A DNA stretch of 64,000 nucleotides from Bradyrhizobium liaoningense. GTDB lineage: Bacteria; Pseudomonadota; Alphaproteobacteria; Rhizobiales; Xanthobacteraceae. Under the pieces are notes generated by a model, which saw only the letters and a program-made list of their open reading frames with translations, had not been told where the DNA came from and searched no databases. Below, piece by piece: positions 24,955 to 33,281 of the stretch; the first letter of the stretch is position 1; every line of letters starts with the position of its first letter. The DNA is taken from NCBI RefSeq assembly GCF_018130785.1, contig NZ_JAFCJT010000017.1, forward strand, positions 62,001-126,000, written 5' to 3'. A program made the translations under genes and the position numbers.

Positions 24955-26145
24955 TCACAGCACCTTCGTTGCCCCGGGGATCTGGCGCAAGGCGCGCGTT
25001 AGCGCCCAACTGAACGCGACTGTCAGTACAAACCCGATCGTGGCCTTGACGATCGCCGGCAGGTCATAGTCGAACAGCCAATATTGCAGCCACAGTGCGA
25101 TCGGATAGTGCACCAGGAACATGCCGTACGCGTCGCTCTGCATTGGATCGAGCAGCTTGGCTGAGCCTGATTGCCTGAACCTCTGGAAAAACGCCAGGAT
25201 CAGAAACATGATGGCCACGCTGAAGACAGTGAAGCAGATGGCATAGAGCGCTTCATACCAGTCCGGCAACGGCGACGGGTTGCCCAGTATTTCGCGCTTG
25301 ATGAAGATCAGTACCCACAAGAGGCAATACGGAACGATCGTCAGCACCATCCAGTCCCAGCTGACCTTTGCCATACGGCCGTCTGCGGCGAGCAGCCCGC
25401 GATCCATTTGCGCAACGCCGATGCCGGCACCGAAAAAGAAGTAGGTCGCGTAGAGCATCACGCGCCCGTGCTGGACCGAGAACGGCCCGAACTCGAACCA
25501 GCTGCTTGATCCGAAGTGAACCCGCCCGGGAATGTAGAACGCTGCGGTGACGGCAAGCATGACCGCGAAGAACACGGCGGGCCGACGGCGACCGTGCAGC
25601 GAGAGGCGATTGATCGGATCGAGCAGATTCGGCGACAGCCGGTGCAGCAGGCAGGCAACCAGATCGAAGGCGAACAAGACCCAAAGGAACCAAATTGGCC
25701 CGCTCGGCCACGGGCCCTTCGTGATCATATTCCAATAGTACTCCGAAAAGCCGATCTCGGGATGGTGCCGCAGTGAGATGGCGTAATAGGCGAGCGGAAT
25801 GACCGTGAAGGCGCAGATCACGAATGGCAGCGCGAGCCGAAGCAGGCGATCCTGCAAATAGTTCAGCGCTCCCTTCCGGGCGATACCAGACCAGGCGAAC
25901 AGTCCCGACAGGAAGAAGAACATCGCCATGAAGAAGCTGTCGGTGGCCAGCACGATCATGTCGAAGCCGAAGAAGTACTTCGGATCGGTATGACCGAAAT
26001 AAGTGTAGGGGATCACCGCGTGATGCAGCAGCACCACCAGAGTCAGGAAGGTGCGGGCGCGATCAATCGCCAGATTGCGCGCCTTGGCCTTTGGCGCAGC
26101 GTGCGCCTCCACGCCGATCGTCGCGGAATGTGACATCGTCATCAT
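24955..26145 (-). CDS. Acyltransferase-3 / OpgC-like membrane protein
   Basis: 396 residues with about ten membrane segments. The N-terminal NLAIDRARTFLTLVVLLHHAVIPY contains the R..DxxR and H motifs of acyltransferase family 3, and FFMAMFFFLSGLFAW is the second family block. DAYGMFLVHYPIALWLQYWL is the conserved late helix. Such proteins move acyl groups onto sugars or glucans across the inner membrane. The substrate here is unknown. No glycan gene is adjacent. Confidence 0.88.
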   Translation of the reverse strand: MMTMSHSATIGVEAHAAPKAKARNLAIDRARTFLTLVVLLHHAVIPYTYFGHTDPKYFFGFDMIVLATDSFFMAMFFFLSGLFAWSGIARKGALNYLQDRLLRLALPFVICAFTVIPLAYYAISLRHHPEIGFSEYYWNMITKGPWPSGPIWFLWVLFAFDLVACLLHRLSPNLLDPINRLSLHGRRRPAVFFAVMLAVTAAFYIPGRVHFGSSSWFEFGPFSVQHGRVMLYATYFFFGAGIGVAQMDRGLLAADGRMAKVSWDWMVLTIVPYCLLWVLIFIKREILGNPSPLPDWYEALYAICFTVFSVAIMFLILAFFQRFRQSGSAKLLDPMQSDAYGMFLVHYPIALWLQYWLFDYDLPAIVKATIGFVLTVAFSWALTRALRQIPGATKVL

Positions 26146-26242
26146 GGTTGCCCCGATTGCGCTCCTGCCCGGCGGACTGTGCCGCCGGGAACCGGATTCA
26201 GCAAGCCCAGTTTGTGCCGCGCCTTGCCCGGCAACGCCCTCA

Positions 26243-26267
26243 GGAACCAGTTCCGTGCAGCGAAGTT
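26243..26267 (+). promoter_or_regulatory. Candidate EcfG-type general-stress promoter
   Basis: GGAAC, 16 bases, AGTT. This fits the alphaproteobacterial general-stress consensus GGAAC-N16/17-CGTT with one mismatch, 58 bases ahead of the DUF1328 ATG. A second GGAAC-N16-AGTT lies at 26188-26212. Confidence 0.35.
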
Positions 26268-26325
26268 AGCGTTCCCGAATGGGTTGAGGGCCGCAAAGCA
26301 TGCGGCATCCAAGTCGGAGTTGGCT

Positions 26326-26499
26326 ATGACGATCCTGAAATGGGCGCTGATCTTCCTCTTGGTCTCGATCGTGGCCGGTGTGCTCGGCTTCACCGGCCTC
26401 TCGGCCGCCTCGGCCGATGTCGCCCGCTTCCTGTTCTATATCTTCGTCGTGATCTTCCTGGTGCTGCTGGTATTGGGGCTCACGATCTTCAGGGCGTAG
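26326..26499 (+). CDS. DUF1328 small membrane protein
   Basis: 57 residues with two hydrophobic helices (LKWALIFLLVSIVAGVLGFTG and VARFLFYIFVVIFLVLLVLG), exactly the DUF1328/YtjA pattern. Members are small inner-membrane proteins often induced by stress; the function is unknown. The longer frame starting at 26179 is rejected because the family starts at MTILKWALIF. Two candidate EcfG sites precede it. Confidence 0.88.
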   Translation: MTILKWALIFLLVSIVAGVLGFTGLSAASADVARFLFYIFVVIFLVLLVLGLTIFRA

Positions 26500-26514
26500 C
26501 CGGGCCTCCGGCCC

Positions 26515-27618
26515 TCAATTGCCTGCGAGCGGTCTCACGTGGGTGACCAACTCCGCCAGGAACTCGTTGGGACGCTCGAATGGAATGAAATGGCTCCCGC
26601 CGCGCACCCAGACAAATTCCTTATGCGGGGCCGTGATCTGATTGAAGAGTTGTTCGGCCGGCCCGGCCGGTGTGTTGTAGTCCGTATCGCCCTCGATGAA
26701 GATCACCGGAATCGGAAACGCGAGTCCCAGTGAAGCGACGTCGCTCTTGAACATGGGGCCCTCTCGTCCGCGCAGATATTTTGCGGAGAAGGCCATGCCT
26801 TTGCGCCAGTTGTACCAGTCCAGCAGCGAGAAATCCGGCATGAACGGGGGCGGGATGGGACCCGCCAACTGGACGCTCTCGATGGAGGGTAGCCCCAGCG
26901 CTTTGCTCCACTTGTCCGCAACCAGTCGATTTTGTGGATTGATCAGAGGCCGCGCGACGATTGGCGCCAATTCCGCCTGGGCCTCGCTGTTGCCAGCGGA
27001 CTGCGCCAACGCTTGCAGATGCGCGATCGTGATCTCGAATTGCTTCTCGAACGTCGCCCTGCCGACCACCTGTCCTGTGCCGACATAGGCGTAAAACAGA
27101 TCGGGGCGCTGCTTGACGATGTGAATGCCCAGGAATGAGCCCCAGGAATGCCCGACCAGCACGATCTTGTCCTTGTGCAGATGGGTTCGCAGGTACTCGG
27201 CGAGCTCGACACCGTCCTGTGTCATCCGCTCGAGCGTCATGGTTGGTGCGAGCGCGTCTCCCGCCGCGCCATAGGTCCGCCCGGCGCCGCGCTGGTCCCA
27301 TTGCACGATAGTGAAATGCTTTTCCCAGGGGCGCCAGCCCGAAGAGATCGCCAAGGTGGAGCCCCCGGGCCCGCCGTGGACGAACAGCAGGACCGGGTTA
27401 TCCCGATCCTCGCCGCGGATTTGAATCCATTGCTTGATTCCGCCGATGTCGACGAACCCTCCCTCCTGCACGCCCTTCGGTGAGTGGATCGCGAGGGTTT
27501 CGGCAGCAAGATGCTGGCGATAGGCGCGAAAACCCAGTCCGGCGACGGCCACCACAATGAGGATGCCGGCCATGCCCAGCAACGAGACCCCAATCAGTCT
27601 TGCGGCCTTGCGCGGCAT
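26515..27618 (-). CDS. Alpha/beta hydrolase, proline iminopeptidase-like
   Basis: 367 residues. An N-terminal membrane anchor or signal (LIGVSLLGMAGILIVVAVAGL) leads to a hydrolase domain. It has the oxyanion loop VLLFVHGGPGGSTLA, VQWDQRGAGRTYG, and the nucleophile elbow GHSWGSFLG; the acid and histidine are in EGDTDYNTP and GGSHFIPFERP. These are the S33 family (proline iminopeptidase) features, but substrate preference cannot be told. It is probably anchored on the outer face of the inner membrane. Confidence 0.88.
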   Translation of the reverse strand: MPRKAARLIGVSLLGMAGILIVVAVAGLGFRAYRQHLAAETLAIHSPKGVQEGGFVDIGGIKQWIQIRGEDRDNPVLLFVHGGPGGSTLAISSGWRPWEKHFTIVQWDQRGAGRTYGAAGDALAPTMTLERMTQDGVELAEYLRTHLHKDKIVLVGHSWGSFLGIHIVKQRPDLFYAYVGTGQVVGRATFEKQFEITIAHLQALAQSAGNSEAQAELAPIVARPLINPQNRLVADKWSKALGLPSIESVQLAGPIPPPFMPDFSLLDWYNWRKGMAFSAKYLRGREGPMFKSDVASLGLAFPIPVIFIEGDTDYNTPAGPAEQLFNQITAPHKEFVWVRGGSHFIPFERPNEFLAELVTHVRPLAGN

Positions 27619-27671
27619 CTTGAGCCTTGTACCGACTGAAAGCGACCTACGATCGCCCCGGCGCGATCAGC

Positions 27672-28031
27672 TTACCCCACTTCCTCGATCTTCACCTTGT
27701 CCGGATAGAAGGCGAGATGGCCGGAAATCTCCGTCATTGCGGGGAAGGGCGTCTCATAGGTCCAGATCGCGTTGTCGAGCGTCTTGCCGTCGGCCTTGAC
27801 GCTGTAGTAGCTGGCGTCCCCCTTGTAGGGGCAATGGGTGGTGCGGTCGGTGCGCTCGAGCAGCGCCATGTTGGCGTCCTCCCGCGGCACATATTGTACC
27901 GCCGGATATTTGGCCTCCTTCAGCGTCAGCGCCTTGCTGGTCTCGGCGATCACGACGTCGCCGGCCGTGACACGGACGCGACGGGGGTTTTGGGTGATGG
28001 TGATGGGGTGGTCGGGCCCTGGAAGCTTCAT
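27672..28031 (-). CDS. DUF427 domain protein
   Basis: 119 residues. HPITITQNPRRVRVTAGDVVIAETSKAL, the CPYKGDASYYSV block and AIWTYETPFPAMTEISGHLAFYPDKV define DUF427, a small beta-rich cytoplasmic family of unknown function. Length is typical for a single-domain member. It is divergent from bolA. Confidence 0.92.
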   Translation of the reverse strand: MKLPGPDHPITITQNPRRVRVTAGDVVIAETSKALTLKEAKYPAVQYVPREDANMALLERTDRTTHCPYKGDASYYSVKADGKTLDNAIWTYETPFPAMTEISGHLAFYPDKVKIEEVG

Positions 28032-28214
28032 GACTTCACGCCTTTTCGATCAATCTGCCGCGCGCGGCACTTTGTCGTGCCTTTATCCGGATGGGATCAC
28101 GGATATAGTGCCGGAAGGCGTGACGTAGAAGGCCGTTCACGCTAAGTTTCGCCCTGCCGGCGAGGGGACCCCGGCAGAGATTCGAACGCTGAGACCAGAA
28201 GGAGCACGACCCGA

Positions 28215-28460
28215 ATGCCCATGGACGCCCACGATATCGAGGCGATGATCAAGGCGGCAATCCCCGATGCCGAGGTGACGATCCGCGACCTCGCCGGCGA
28301 CGGCGACCATTATGCCGCGACCGTTATCTCGGAATCCTTCCGCGGCAAGTCCCGCGTCCAGCAGCACCAGATCGTCTATCAGTCCCTGCGCGGCCAGATG
28401 GGCGGCGTTCTGCATGCTCTGGCGCTGCAAACCGGGGTCCCTGGGGCGCCCGGGGCCTGA
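28215..28460 (+). CDS. BolA/IbaG-family protein
   Basis: 81 residues. DAHDIEAMIKAAIPDAEVTIRDLAGDGDHYAATVISESFRGKSRVQQHQIVY is the BolA fold, with the invariant histidine near residue 53 that helps bind a [2Fe-2S] cluster shared with a monothiol glutaredoxin. The partner, grxD, lies 3.9 kb downstream on the same strand. The two are normally close together; here LtrA, egtD and egtB lie between them. Confidence 0.92.
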   Translation: MPMDAHDIEAMIKAAIPDAEVTIRDLAGDGDHYAATVISESFRGKSRVQQHQIVYQSLRGQMGGVLHALALQTGVPGAPGA

Positions 28461-28479
28461 TCTGATCGCGTGACGGGGG

Positions 28480-29703
28480 ATGACGATGGCTGCGGACAAT
28501 CCTCGCGGCGCGATGTTTCGCGTCATCGCGCCGAACCAGCACAGCCGCGTCACCAATGCCGAGCTGTTCTTCGACCTCGTCTTCGTCTTTGCCGTCACGC
28601 AGGTCTCGCACACGCTGCTGCACCATTTTACCCCGCTCGGTGCGGTGCACGTCACCGTGCTGTTCCTCGCGGTATGGTGGGTGTGGGTCTACACCGCCTG
28701 GGTCACCAACTGGCTCAATCCCGAGTTGACCCCGGTCCGTATCCTGCTCTTCCTGATGATGCTGGGCGGCCTCGTGCTGTCGACCACGATCCCGACCGCG
28801 TTCGAGGGACGGGGCCTGTGGTTTGCGATCGCGTACGCGACCATGCAGGTCGGACGTACCGCCTTCTGGCTGTTCGCGACCCCGCGCCACCGGACTCTGG
28901 TGCGGCACAATGCGATCCGTATCCTGACCTGGCTCTCGATCTCCGCGGTATTGTGGATCGCAGGCGGCTTGTCCGAGGGAGAAACGCGGCTGTGGCTGTG
29001 GATCGCGGCGGTCACCTGGGAGTACATCTCGCCTGCGGCACGCTTCTGGGTCCCCAAGCTCGGCTTCTCGTCAGTCGAAGCCTGGGCCGTCGAAGGCGGT
29101 CACATGGCCGAGCGCTGCGCCGGCTTCATCATCATCGCACTCGGTGAAGCCGTCGTCGTCAACGGCGCCACCTTTGCCGAACTGGACTGGACCGCGGACA
29201 ACATCCTCGCCTTCGTCTCGGCGCTGGTCGGCGCCATCGCAATGTGGTGGATCTATTTCCACAAGGGCGCGGAAGCCGGCTCCGAATTGCTGTCGAAGTC
29301 CTCCGAATCCGGCCGGCTGGCGCGGCTCGCCTACACCTATCTGCACATGCCGATCATCGCAGGCATCATCCTGACCGCGGTTTCGGACGAACTGGTGCTG
29401 AAGCATCCGACCGGCCATTCCGATATCAGGACCATCGTGAGCACGATCGGCGGACCGCTGGTGTTCCTGGTCGGCACCATCCTGTTCAAGCTCGCGATCC
29501 GCGGCTTCCTCCAGCTCTCCCACGGCATCGGCATCATTGCGCTCGCGGTGCTGTGGTGGTTCGCCGCCGACCTGTCGCCGCTCTGGCTGTCGGTCGCGAC
29601 GAGCGTGATCATGATCGTGGTCGGGGTGTGGGAATCGGTGTCGCTGGGATCGAAGGTGGGGGAGGCCGAAGAGCATCAGAGCGCGGGCGGCGGTAGCGCC
29701 TGA
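28480..29703 (+). CDS. Low temperature requirement protein A (LtrA) family
   Basis: 407 residues with about ten to twelve membrane helices. The opening VTNAELFFDLVFVFAVTQVSHTLLHH is the family signature, followed by VEGGHMAERCAGFIIIALGEAVVVNG, which holds the conserved HxxER and GE residues. LtrA was named for a cold-sensitivity phenotype in Listeria; its molecular role is unknown. It begins 20 bases after bolA and may be co-transcribed. Confidence 0.9.
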   Translation: MTMAADNPRGAMFRVIAPNQHSRVTNAELFFDLVFVFAVTQVSHTLLHHFTPLGAVHVTVLFLAVWWVWVYTAWVTNWLNPELTPVRILLFLMMLGGLVLSTTIPTAFEGRGLWFAIAYATMQVGRTAFWLFATPRHRTLVRHNAIRILTWLSISAVLWIAGGLSEGETRLWLWIAAVTWEYISPAARFWVPKLGFSSVEAWAVEGGHMAERCAGFIIIALGEAVVVNGATFAELDWTADNILAFVSALVGAIAMWWIYFHKGAEAGSELLSKSSESGRLARLAYTYLHMPIIAGIILTAVSDELVLKHPTGHSDIRTIVSTIGGPLVFLVGTILFKLAIRGFLQLSHGIGIIALAVLWWFAADLSPLWLSVATSVIMIVVGVWESVSLGSKVGEAEEHQSAGGGSA

Positions 29704-29711
29704 GCAAGCAC

Positions 29712-29757
29712 CTCGTCCTTCCGAGGAGCCCGCCTAAGGCGGGCGTCTCGAAGGATG
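29712..29757. repeat. Dispersed hairpin repeat between convergent LtrA and egtD
   Basis: Nested arms TCCTT...AAGGA, CGAG...CTCG and GCCCGCC...GGCGGGC surround a TAA loop. The order CCTCGTCCTTCCGAGGAGCC...GTCTCGAAGGATG resembles a very common Bradyrhizobium intergenic repeat. It probably also ends both transcripts. Confidence 0.65.
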
Positions 29758-29793
29758 CGCCGCGGGAAGCCGCTCTCAGATGCGATGTAGCGC

Positions 29794-30765
29794 TTATTCC
29801 GCCGCCTCCAGCGCGTGGACCGAAAACATCTTCGCCGCGTCGGTCCAGCTTTCGCGCACCTGCCAGCCCGCACCCTGCGCCAGCGCAGCAAAACGCTCGA
29901 GACTGTATTTATAGCTGTTCTCGGTGTGGATGCTCTCGCCGGGGCGGAACGAGAAGCTGGTGCCGAGCAGGCGCACGGTCTGGCTCTTCTTGCTGATGAG
30001 GTGCATCTCGATACGGTGCCGCTCGCGGTTATAGATCGCGCGATGGGTGAAGGCGGACAGGTCGAAATTGCCGCCGAGCTCGCGGTTGATGCGCACGAGC
30101 ACATTGAGGTTGAAGCGGGCGGTGACGCCGGCGGCATCGTTGTAGGCGTCGTGGAGGACGCGCTCTTCCTTCTCGAGGTCGGCGCCGATGATCATCTGCG
30201 CGCCCTTGCCCAGGATCTTGCGGGCGCTCTTCAGGAAGGCCTGCGCCTCATGCGGTTCGAAATTTCCGATGGTCGAGCCGGGGAAAAAGCCGACCTTGGG
30301 CATCGATGCGACTGCCCTGGGCAACTCGAACGGCGTGGTGAAGTCGGCCGCCACCGGATAGATGCCGAGCGAGGGGAAATCCCGCTTCAGGCCGTTGGCC
30401 TGGGCCTTCAGGAAGTCCCCGGAGATGTCGACGGGCACATAGGCTGCAAACTTGCATTGGTTGAGCAGCAGGCGGACTTTGGTGGTCGCGCCCGCACCGA
30501 ACTCGACCAGCGCCGCATGCTCCGGGATGATCTTCGCGATCTCGCTGCCACGCTCCTCCAGGATCGCAAGCTCGGTGCGCGTCGGGTAATATTCCGGCAG
30601 GCGCGTGATCGCCTCGAACAGTTCGGATCCGGCCGCATCGTAGAAATATTTCGGCGACAGCTTTTTCGGCTGCTGCGACAGGTCTCCGATGGCCTCGCGG
30701 GCGAAAGCGGTCGTCTGTTCGTCGGGGAGATGGGCTTCGGCCAAAGCGCTGGCGTGCACATTCAT
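29794..30765 (-). CDS. egtD: L-histidine N-alpha-methyltransferase (EgtD)
   Basis: 323 residues. It adds three methyl groups from SAM to histidine to give hercynine, the first step of ergothioneine synthesis. KLSPKYFYDAAGSELFEAITRLPEYYPTRTELAIL is the family N-terminus, AALVEFGAGATTKVRLLL the SAM loop, and FFPGSTIGNFEPHEAQAFL and GADLEKEERVLHDAYNDAAGVTARFNLN line the histidine site. AGGAG precedes the ATG. It follows egtB on the same strand 50 bases downstream, so they form an operon. Confidence 0.97.
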   Translation of the reverse strand: MNVHASALAEAHLPDEQTTAFAREAIGDLSQQPKKLSPKYFYDAAGSELFEAITRLPEYYPTRTELAILEERGSEIAKIIPEHAALVEFGAGATTKVRLLLNQCKFAAYVPVDISGDFLKAQANGLKRDFPSLGIYPVAADFTTPFELPRAVASMPKVGFFPGSTIGNFEPHEAQAFLKSARKILGKGAQMIIGADLEKEERVLHDAYNDAAGVTARFNLNVLVRINRELGGNFDLSAFTHRAIYNRERHRIEMHLISKKSQTVRLLGTSFSFRPGESIHTENSYKYSLERFAALAQGAGWQVRESWTDAAKMFSVHALEAAE

Positions 30766-30815
30766 GATACTCTCCTGAACGCGCTGTCCGGCGCGCGGTT
30801 GTCGTCGGATATTTT

Positions 30816-32063
30816 TTAGGCGTAGTCGGCGAGCCGCAGTCCCGTGAACTGCCAGCGATGGTGAGGATAGAAAAAGTTGCGATAGGTAATACGGCTGTGG
30901 CCCTCAGGAGTTGCAAGCGAGGAGCCGCGCAGCACCAGCTGGTTGATCATGAACTTGCCGTTGTACTCCCCGAGCGCGCCTTCGATGGCGCGGTAGCCGG
31001 GGTAGGGTGAGTAGGACGATCGCGTCCATTGCCAGACGATGCCGAAGGCATCGTTGAGCTGGCCGGCGCGCGCGGCGACCTCCCATTCCATCTCGGTCGG
31101 GAGGTGCTTTCCGGCCCAGCGTGCAAAGGCATCGGCTTCGTAATAGCTGACATGGCAGACCGCCGCGTCGGGATCGACCGGCTTGAGGCCGGCCAATGTC
31201 ATCACGTGCCACTGGCCGTCGATCTCGCGCCAATGGCCGGGAGCGTCCCAGCCCTCGTTGTTGACGGTGGCAAAGCCGTCCATCAGCCACAGTGTTGCGG
31301 TCCGGTAGCCGCCGTCGCGCATGAAGGCGAGCCATTCGCCATTGGTGACGAGATCGCGCGCAATCCTGACCGGGCCGACAAGGGCGCGATGCGCCGGCTT
31401 CTCGTTGTCGAAATGGAAGCTGTCGTCGACATGGCCGACGGTATGGATGCCCTCGTTCAGCGTCAGCCAGTCGTCGCCTGCGCGCGTCGAGGCCGGAAAA
31501 CGCCAATCCGGGTCGTAAGCCGGCGGGATCGGGTTCTGCGCAAACGCATGCAGGATGTCGGTGAACATCAATTCCTGATGCTGCTGCTCGTGATTGAGCC
31601 CGACTTCGACCAGCGGTGCGATCTCGCGGAGCTTGTCCGCGCCGGCCTCGCGGAAGAATTTGACGACGGCCGCATCGACATAGCTGCGATAGGCGCCAAC
31701 CTGATCGGCGCTGGGACGGGTGATGTCGCCGCGGCGATTCCTGGAATGACGCGGGCCGGCGCTGACGTAATAGGAATTGAACAGGAAGGCGAAGTCAGGG
31801 TGGAAGGGCGGGTAGCCGGGACAGTGCTCGCCGAGCAGGAATTGCTCCCAGAACCAAGTGGTATGGGCCCGATGCCATTTCGTGGGGCTCGCATCCGGCA
31901 TGGATTGAATCTGCTGGTCTTCCGGCGACAGCGGCGCGGCCCGGCGCTCGGTCTCGTTGCGGACGGCGAGAAACGCCTCTTCGAGCCCCTGGGCGAGGCC
32001 GCGCGGGTCGGCCGACGGTGACGAAAGCGGAGGGGTGGCCGTAGCGGAGGCTTGTTTCGTCAC
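30816..32063 (-). CDS. egtB: Hercynine oxygenase (EgtB), ergothioneine biosynthesis
   Basis: About 415 residues. This non-heme iron sulfoxide synthase joins a thiol (cysteine or gamma-glutamylcysteine) to hercynine with O2. The DinB-like N-terminal domain supplies the iron ligands: a histidine in KWHRAHTTWFWEQ and H158/H162 in NHEQQHQELMFTDI. The C-terminal formylglycine-enzyme-like domain runs from the PVRIARDLVTNGEW region to RNFFYPHHRWQFTGLRLADYA. A GTG at 32063 with GGAG six bases upstream is chosen over the ATG at 32114. egtA, egtC and egtE are not in the window. Confidence 0.95.
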   Translation of the reverse strand: MTKQASATATPPLSSPSADPRGLAQGLEEAFLAVRNETERRAAPLSPEDQQIQSMPDASPTKWHRAHTTWFWEQFLLGEHCPGYPPFHPDFAFLFNSYYVSAGPRHSRNRRGDITRPSADQVGAYRSYVDAAVVKFFREAGADKLREIAPLVEVGLNHEQQHQELMFTDILHAFAQNPIPPAYDPDWRFPASTRAGDDWLTLNEGIHTVGHVDDSFHFDNEKPAHRALVGPVRIARDLVTNGEWLAFMRDGGYRTATLWLMDGFATVNNEGWDAPGHWREIDGQWHVMTLAGLKPVDPDAAVCHVSYYEADAFARWAGKHLPTEMEWEVAARAGQLNDAFGIVWQWTRSSYSPYPGYRAIEGALGEYNGKFMINQLVLRGSSLATPEGHSRITYRNFFYPHHRWQFTGLRLADYA

Positions 32064-32354
32064 GTTTTTCTCCAGACAGGACAAGAGAACGTTGTTGGCG
32101 TTGCCCGGTTCCAAAACCGAGGTTCGTCCTAGATAAGGGCTCCGTTACGGTATGAAAGTCCTCCCCGGCGATGATATTCGTGGCATCATGCAATGGGGCC
32201 GGCGTGGGCTGGACCGGCCGCCCAGGGGGTGTTCGCCGCCATTTTACTTTGGATGCACAACGGTTTGGGCTACATATATAGGCAGGTATCGGGTTAACTC
32301 GGCTGGGCCGGCCCGAGGGAATCGTTGAGGGCTCCGCCCCGGAAGGACATGGAT

Positions 32355-32681
32355 ATGAGCATCGAGGAATTCATCGCCAACGAAGTGAAGTCGAACGACG
32401 TGGTTCTGTTCATGAAGGGGACGCCGCAGTTTCCGCAGTGCGGTTTCTCCGGCCAGGTCGTCCAGATCCTCGACCACATCGGCGTTGGTTATAAGGGCCT
32501 CAACGTCCTCGAATCCGCCGAACTGCGTAACGGCATCAAGGAATATTCGAACTGGCCGACCATTCCGCAGCTCTATGTGAAGGGCGAGTTCGTCGGCGGA
32601 TGCGACATCGTCCGCGAGATGTTCCAGGCCGGCGAACTGCAGCAGCTCTTCTCCGAGAAGGGCGTCGCTGTCGCGGCCTGA
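32355..32681 (+). CDS. grxD: Monothiol glutaredoxin (CGFS type)
   Basis: 108 residues. It carries iron-sulfur clusters with BolA partners. The FMKGTPQFPQCGFSGQVV block holds the single active cysteine C29, with WPTIPQLYVKGEFVGGCDIV as the glutathione-binding part. Of the three in-frame ATGs (32325, 32349, 32355) the last is correctly spaced from GGAAGGA. A possible promoter, TTGGAT (32249-32254) and ACATAT (32272-32277), lies upstream. A macrodomain gene starts three bases after its stop. Confidence 0.95.
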   Translation: MSIEEFIANEVKSNDVVLFMKGTPQFPQCGFSGQVVQILDHIGVGYKGLNVLESAELRNGIKEYSNWPTIPQLYVKGEFVGGCDIVREMFQAGELQQLFSEKGVAVAA

Positions 32682-32684
32682 CAC

Positions 32685-33236
32685 GTGGCCCAGCTGACGC
32701 GCCGCATCGGCGGCGTCGAGCTTGAGGTTATCGTAGCTGACATCACGACACTCGGCGTTGACGCCATCGTCAACGCCGCAAATTCGTCTCTTCTGGGCGG
32801 AGGCGGCGTTGATGGCGCAATCCACGACGCTGCCGGTCCCAAGCTTCTGGCCGAGTGCCGGATGCTCGGGGGATGTCCGACCGGCGATGCCAAGATCACG
32901 AAGGGCTACCGTCTGCCCGCGCGACATGTGATTCACGCAGTCGGTCCCGTCTGGCACGACGGCGGTCGCGGCGAGGCGGATTTGTTGCGCTCCTGTTATC
33001 GCCGTGCGCTCGAGCTCTCCCAGGCCAATAGACTGAACTCTCTAGCCTTCTCCGCGATCTCGACCGGGGTATATCGCTTTCCGGCCGATCAGGCCGCGAA
33101 GATTGCGGTCCACACGACCATCGAAGCCCTGCCGGCTGCGCCGCTGGTCACCCACGTCATATTCTGTTGTTTCTCGGAGACAAGTGCCGCGCTCCACACG
33201 GACGTTCTGGCGCGGTACGGCGGCCCTTGTGCCTGA
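32685..33236 (+). CDS. Macrodomain O-acetyl-ADP-ribose deacetylase (YmdB-like)
   Basis: 183 residues, a single macrodomain. DITTLGVDAIVNAANSSLLGGGGVDGAIHDAAGP is the ADP-ribose-binding loop with the catalytic asparagines and aspartate, and ISTGVYRFPADQAAKIA is the second loop. Members remove ADP-ribose from proteins or hydrolyse O-acetyl-ADP-ribose. The GTG start lies three bases after grxD, so the two are almost certainly co-transcribed. The physiological link with glutaredoxin is unknown. Confidence 0.92.
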   Translation: MAQLTRRIGGVELEVIVADITTLGVDAIVNAANSSLLGGGGVDGAIHDAAGPKLLAECRMLGGCPTGDAKITKGYRLPARHVIHAVGPVWHDGGRGEADLLRSCYRRALELSQANRLNSLAFSAISTGVYRFPADQAAKIAVHTTIEALPAAPLVTHVIFCCFSETSAALHTDVLARYGGPCA

Positions 33237-33281
33237 TAACGCCGTCAGTACACTCCGCCCGCCATGTTCCGGGGAGGGGAT

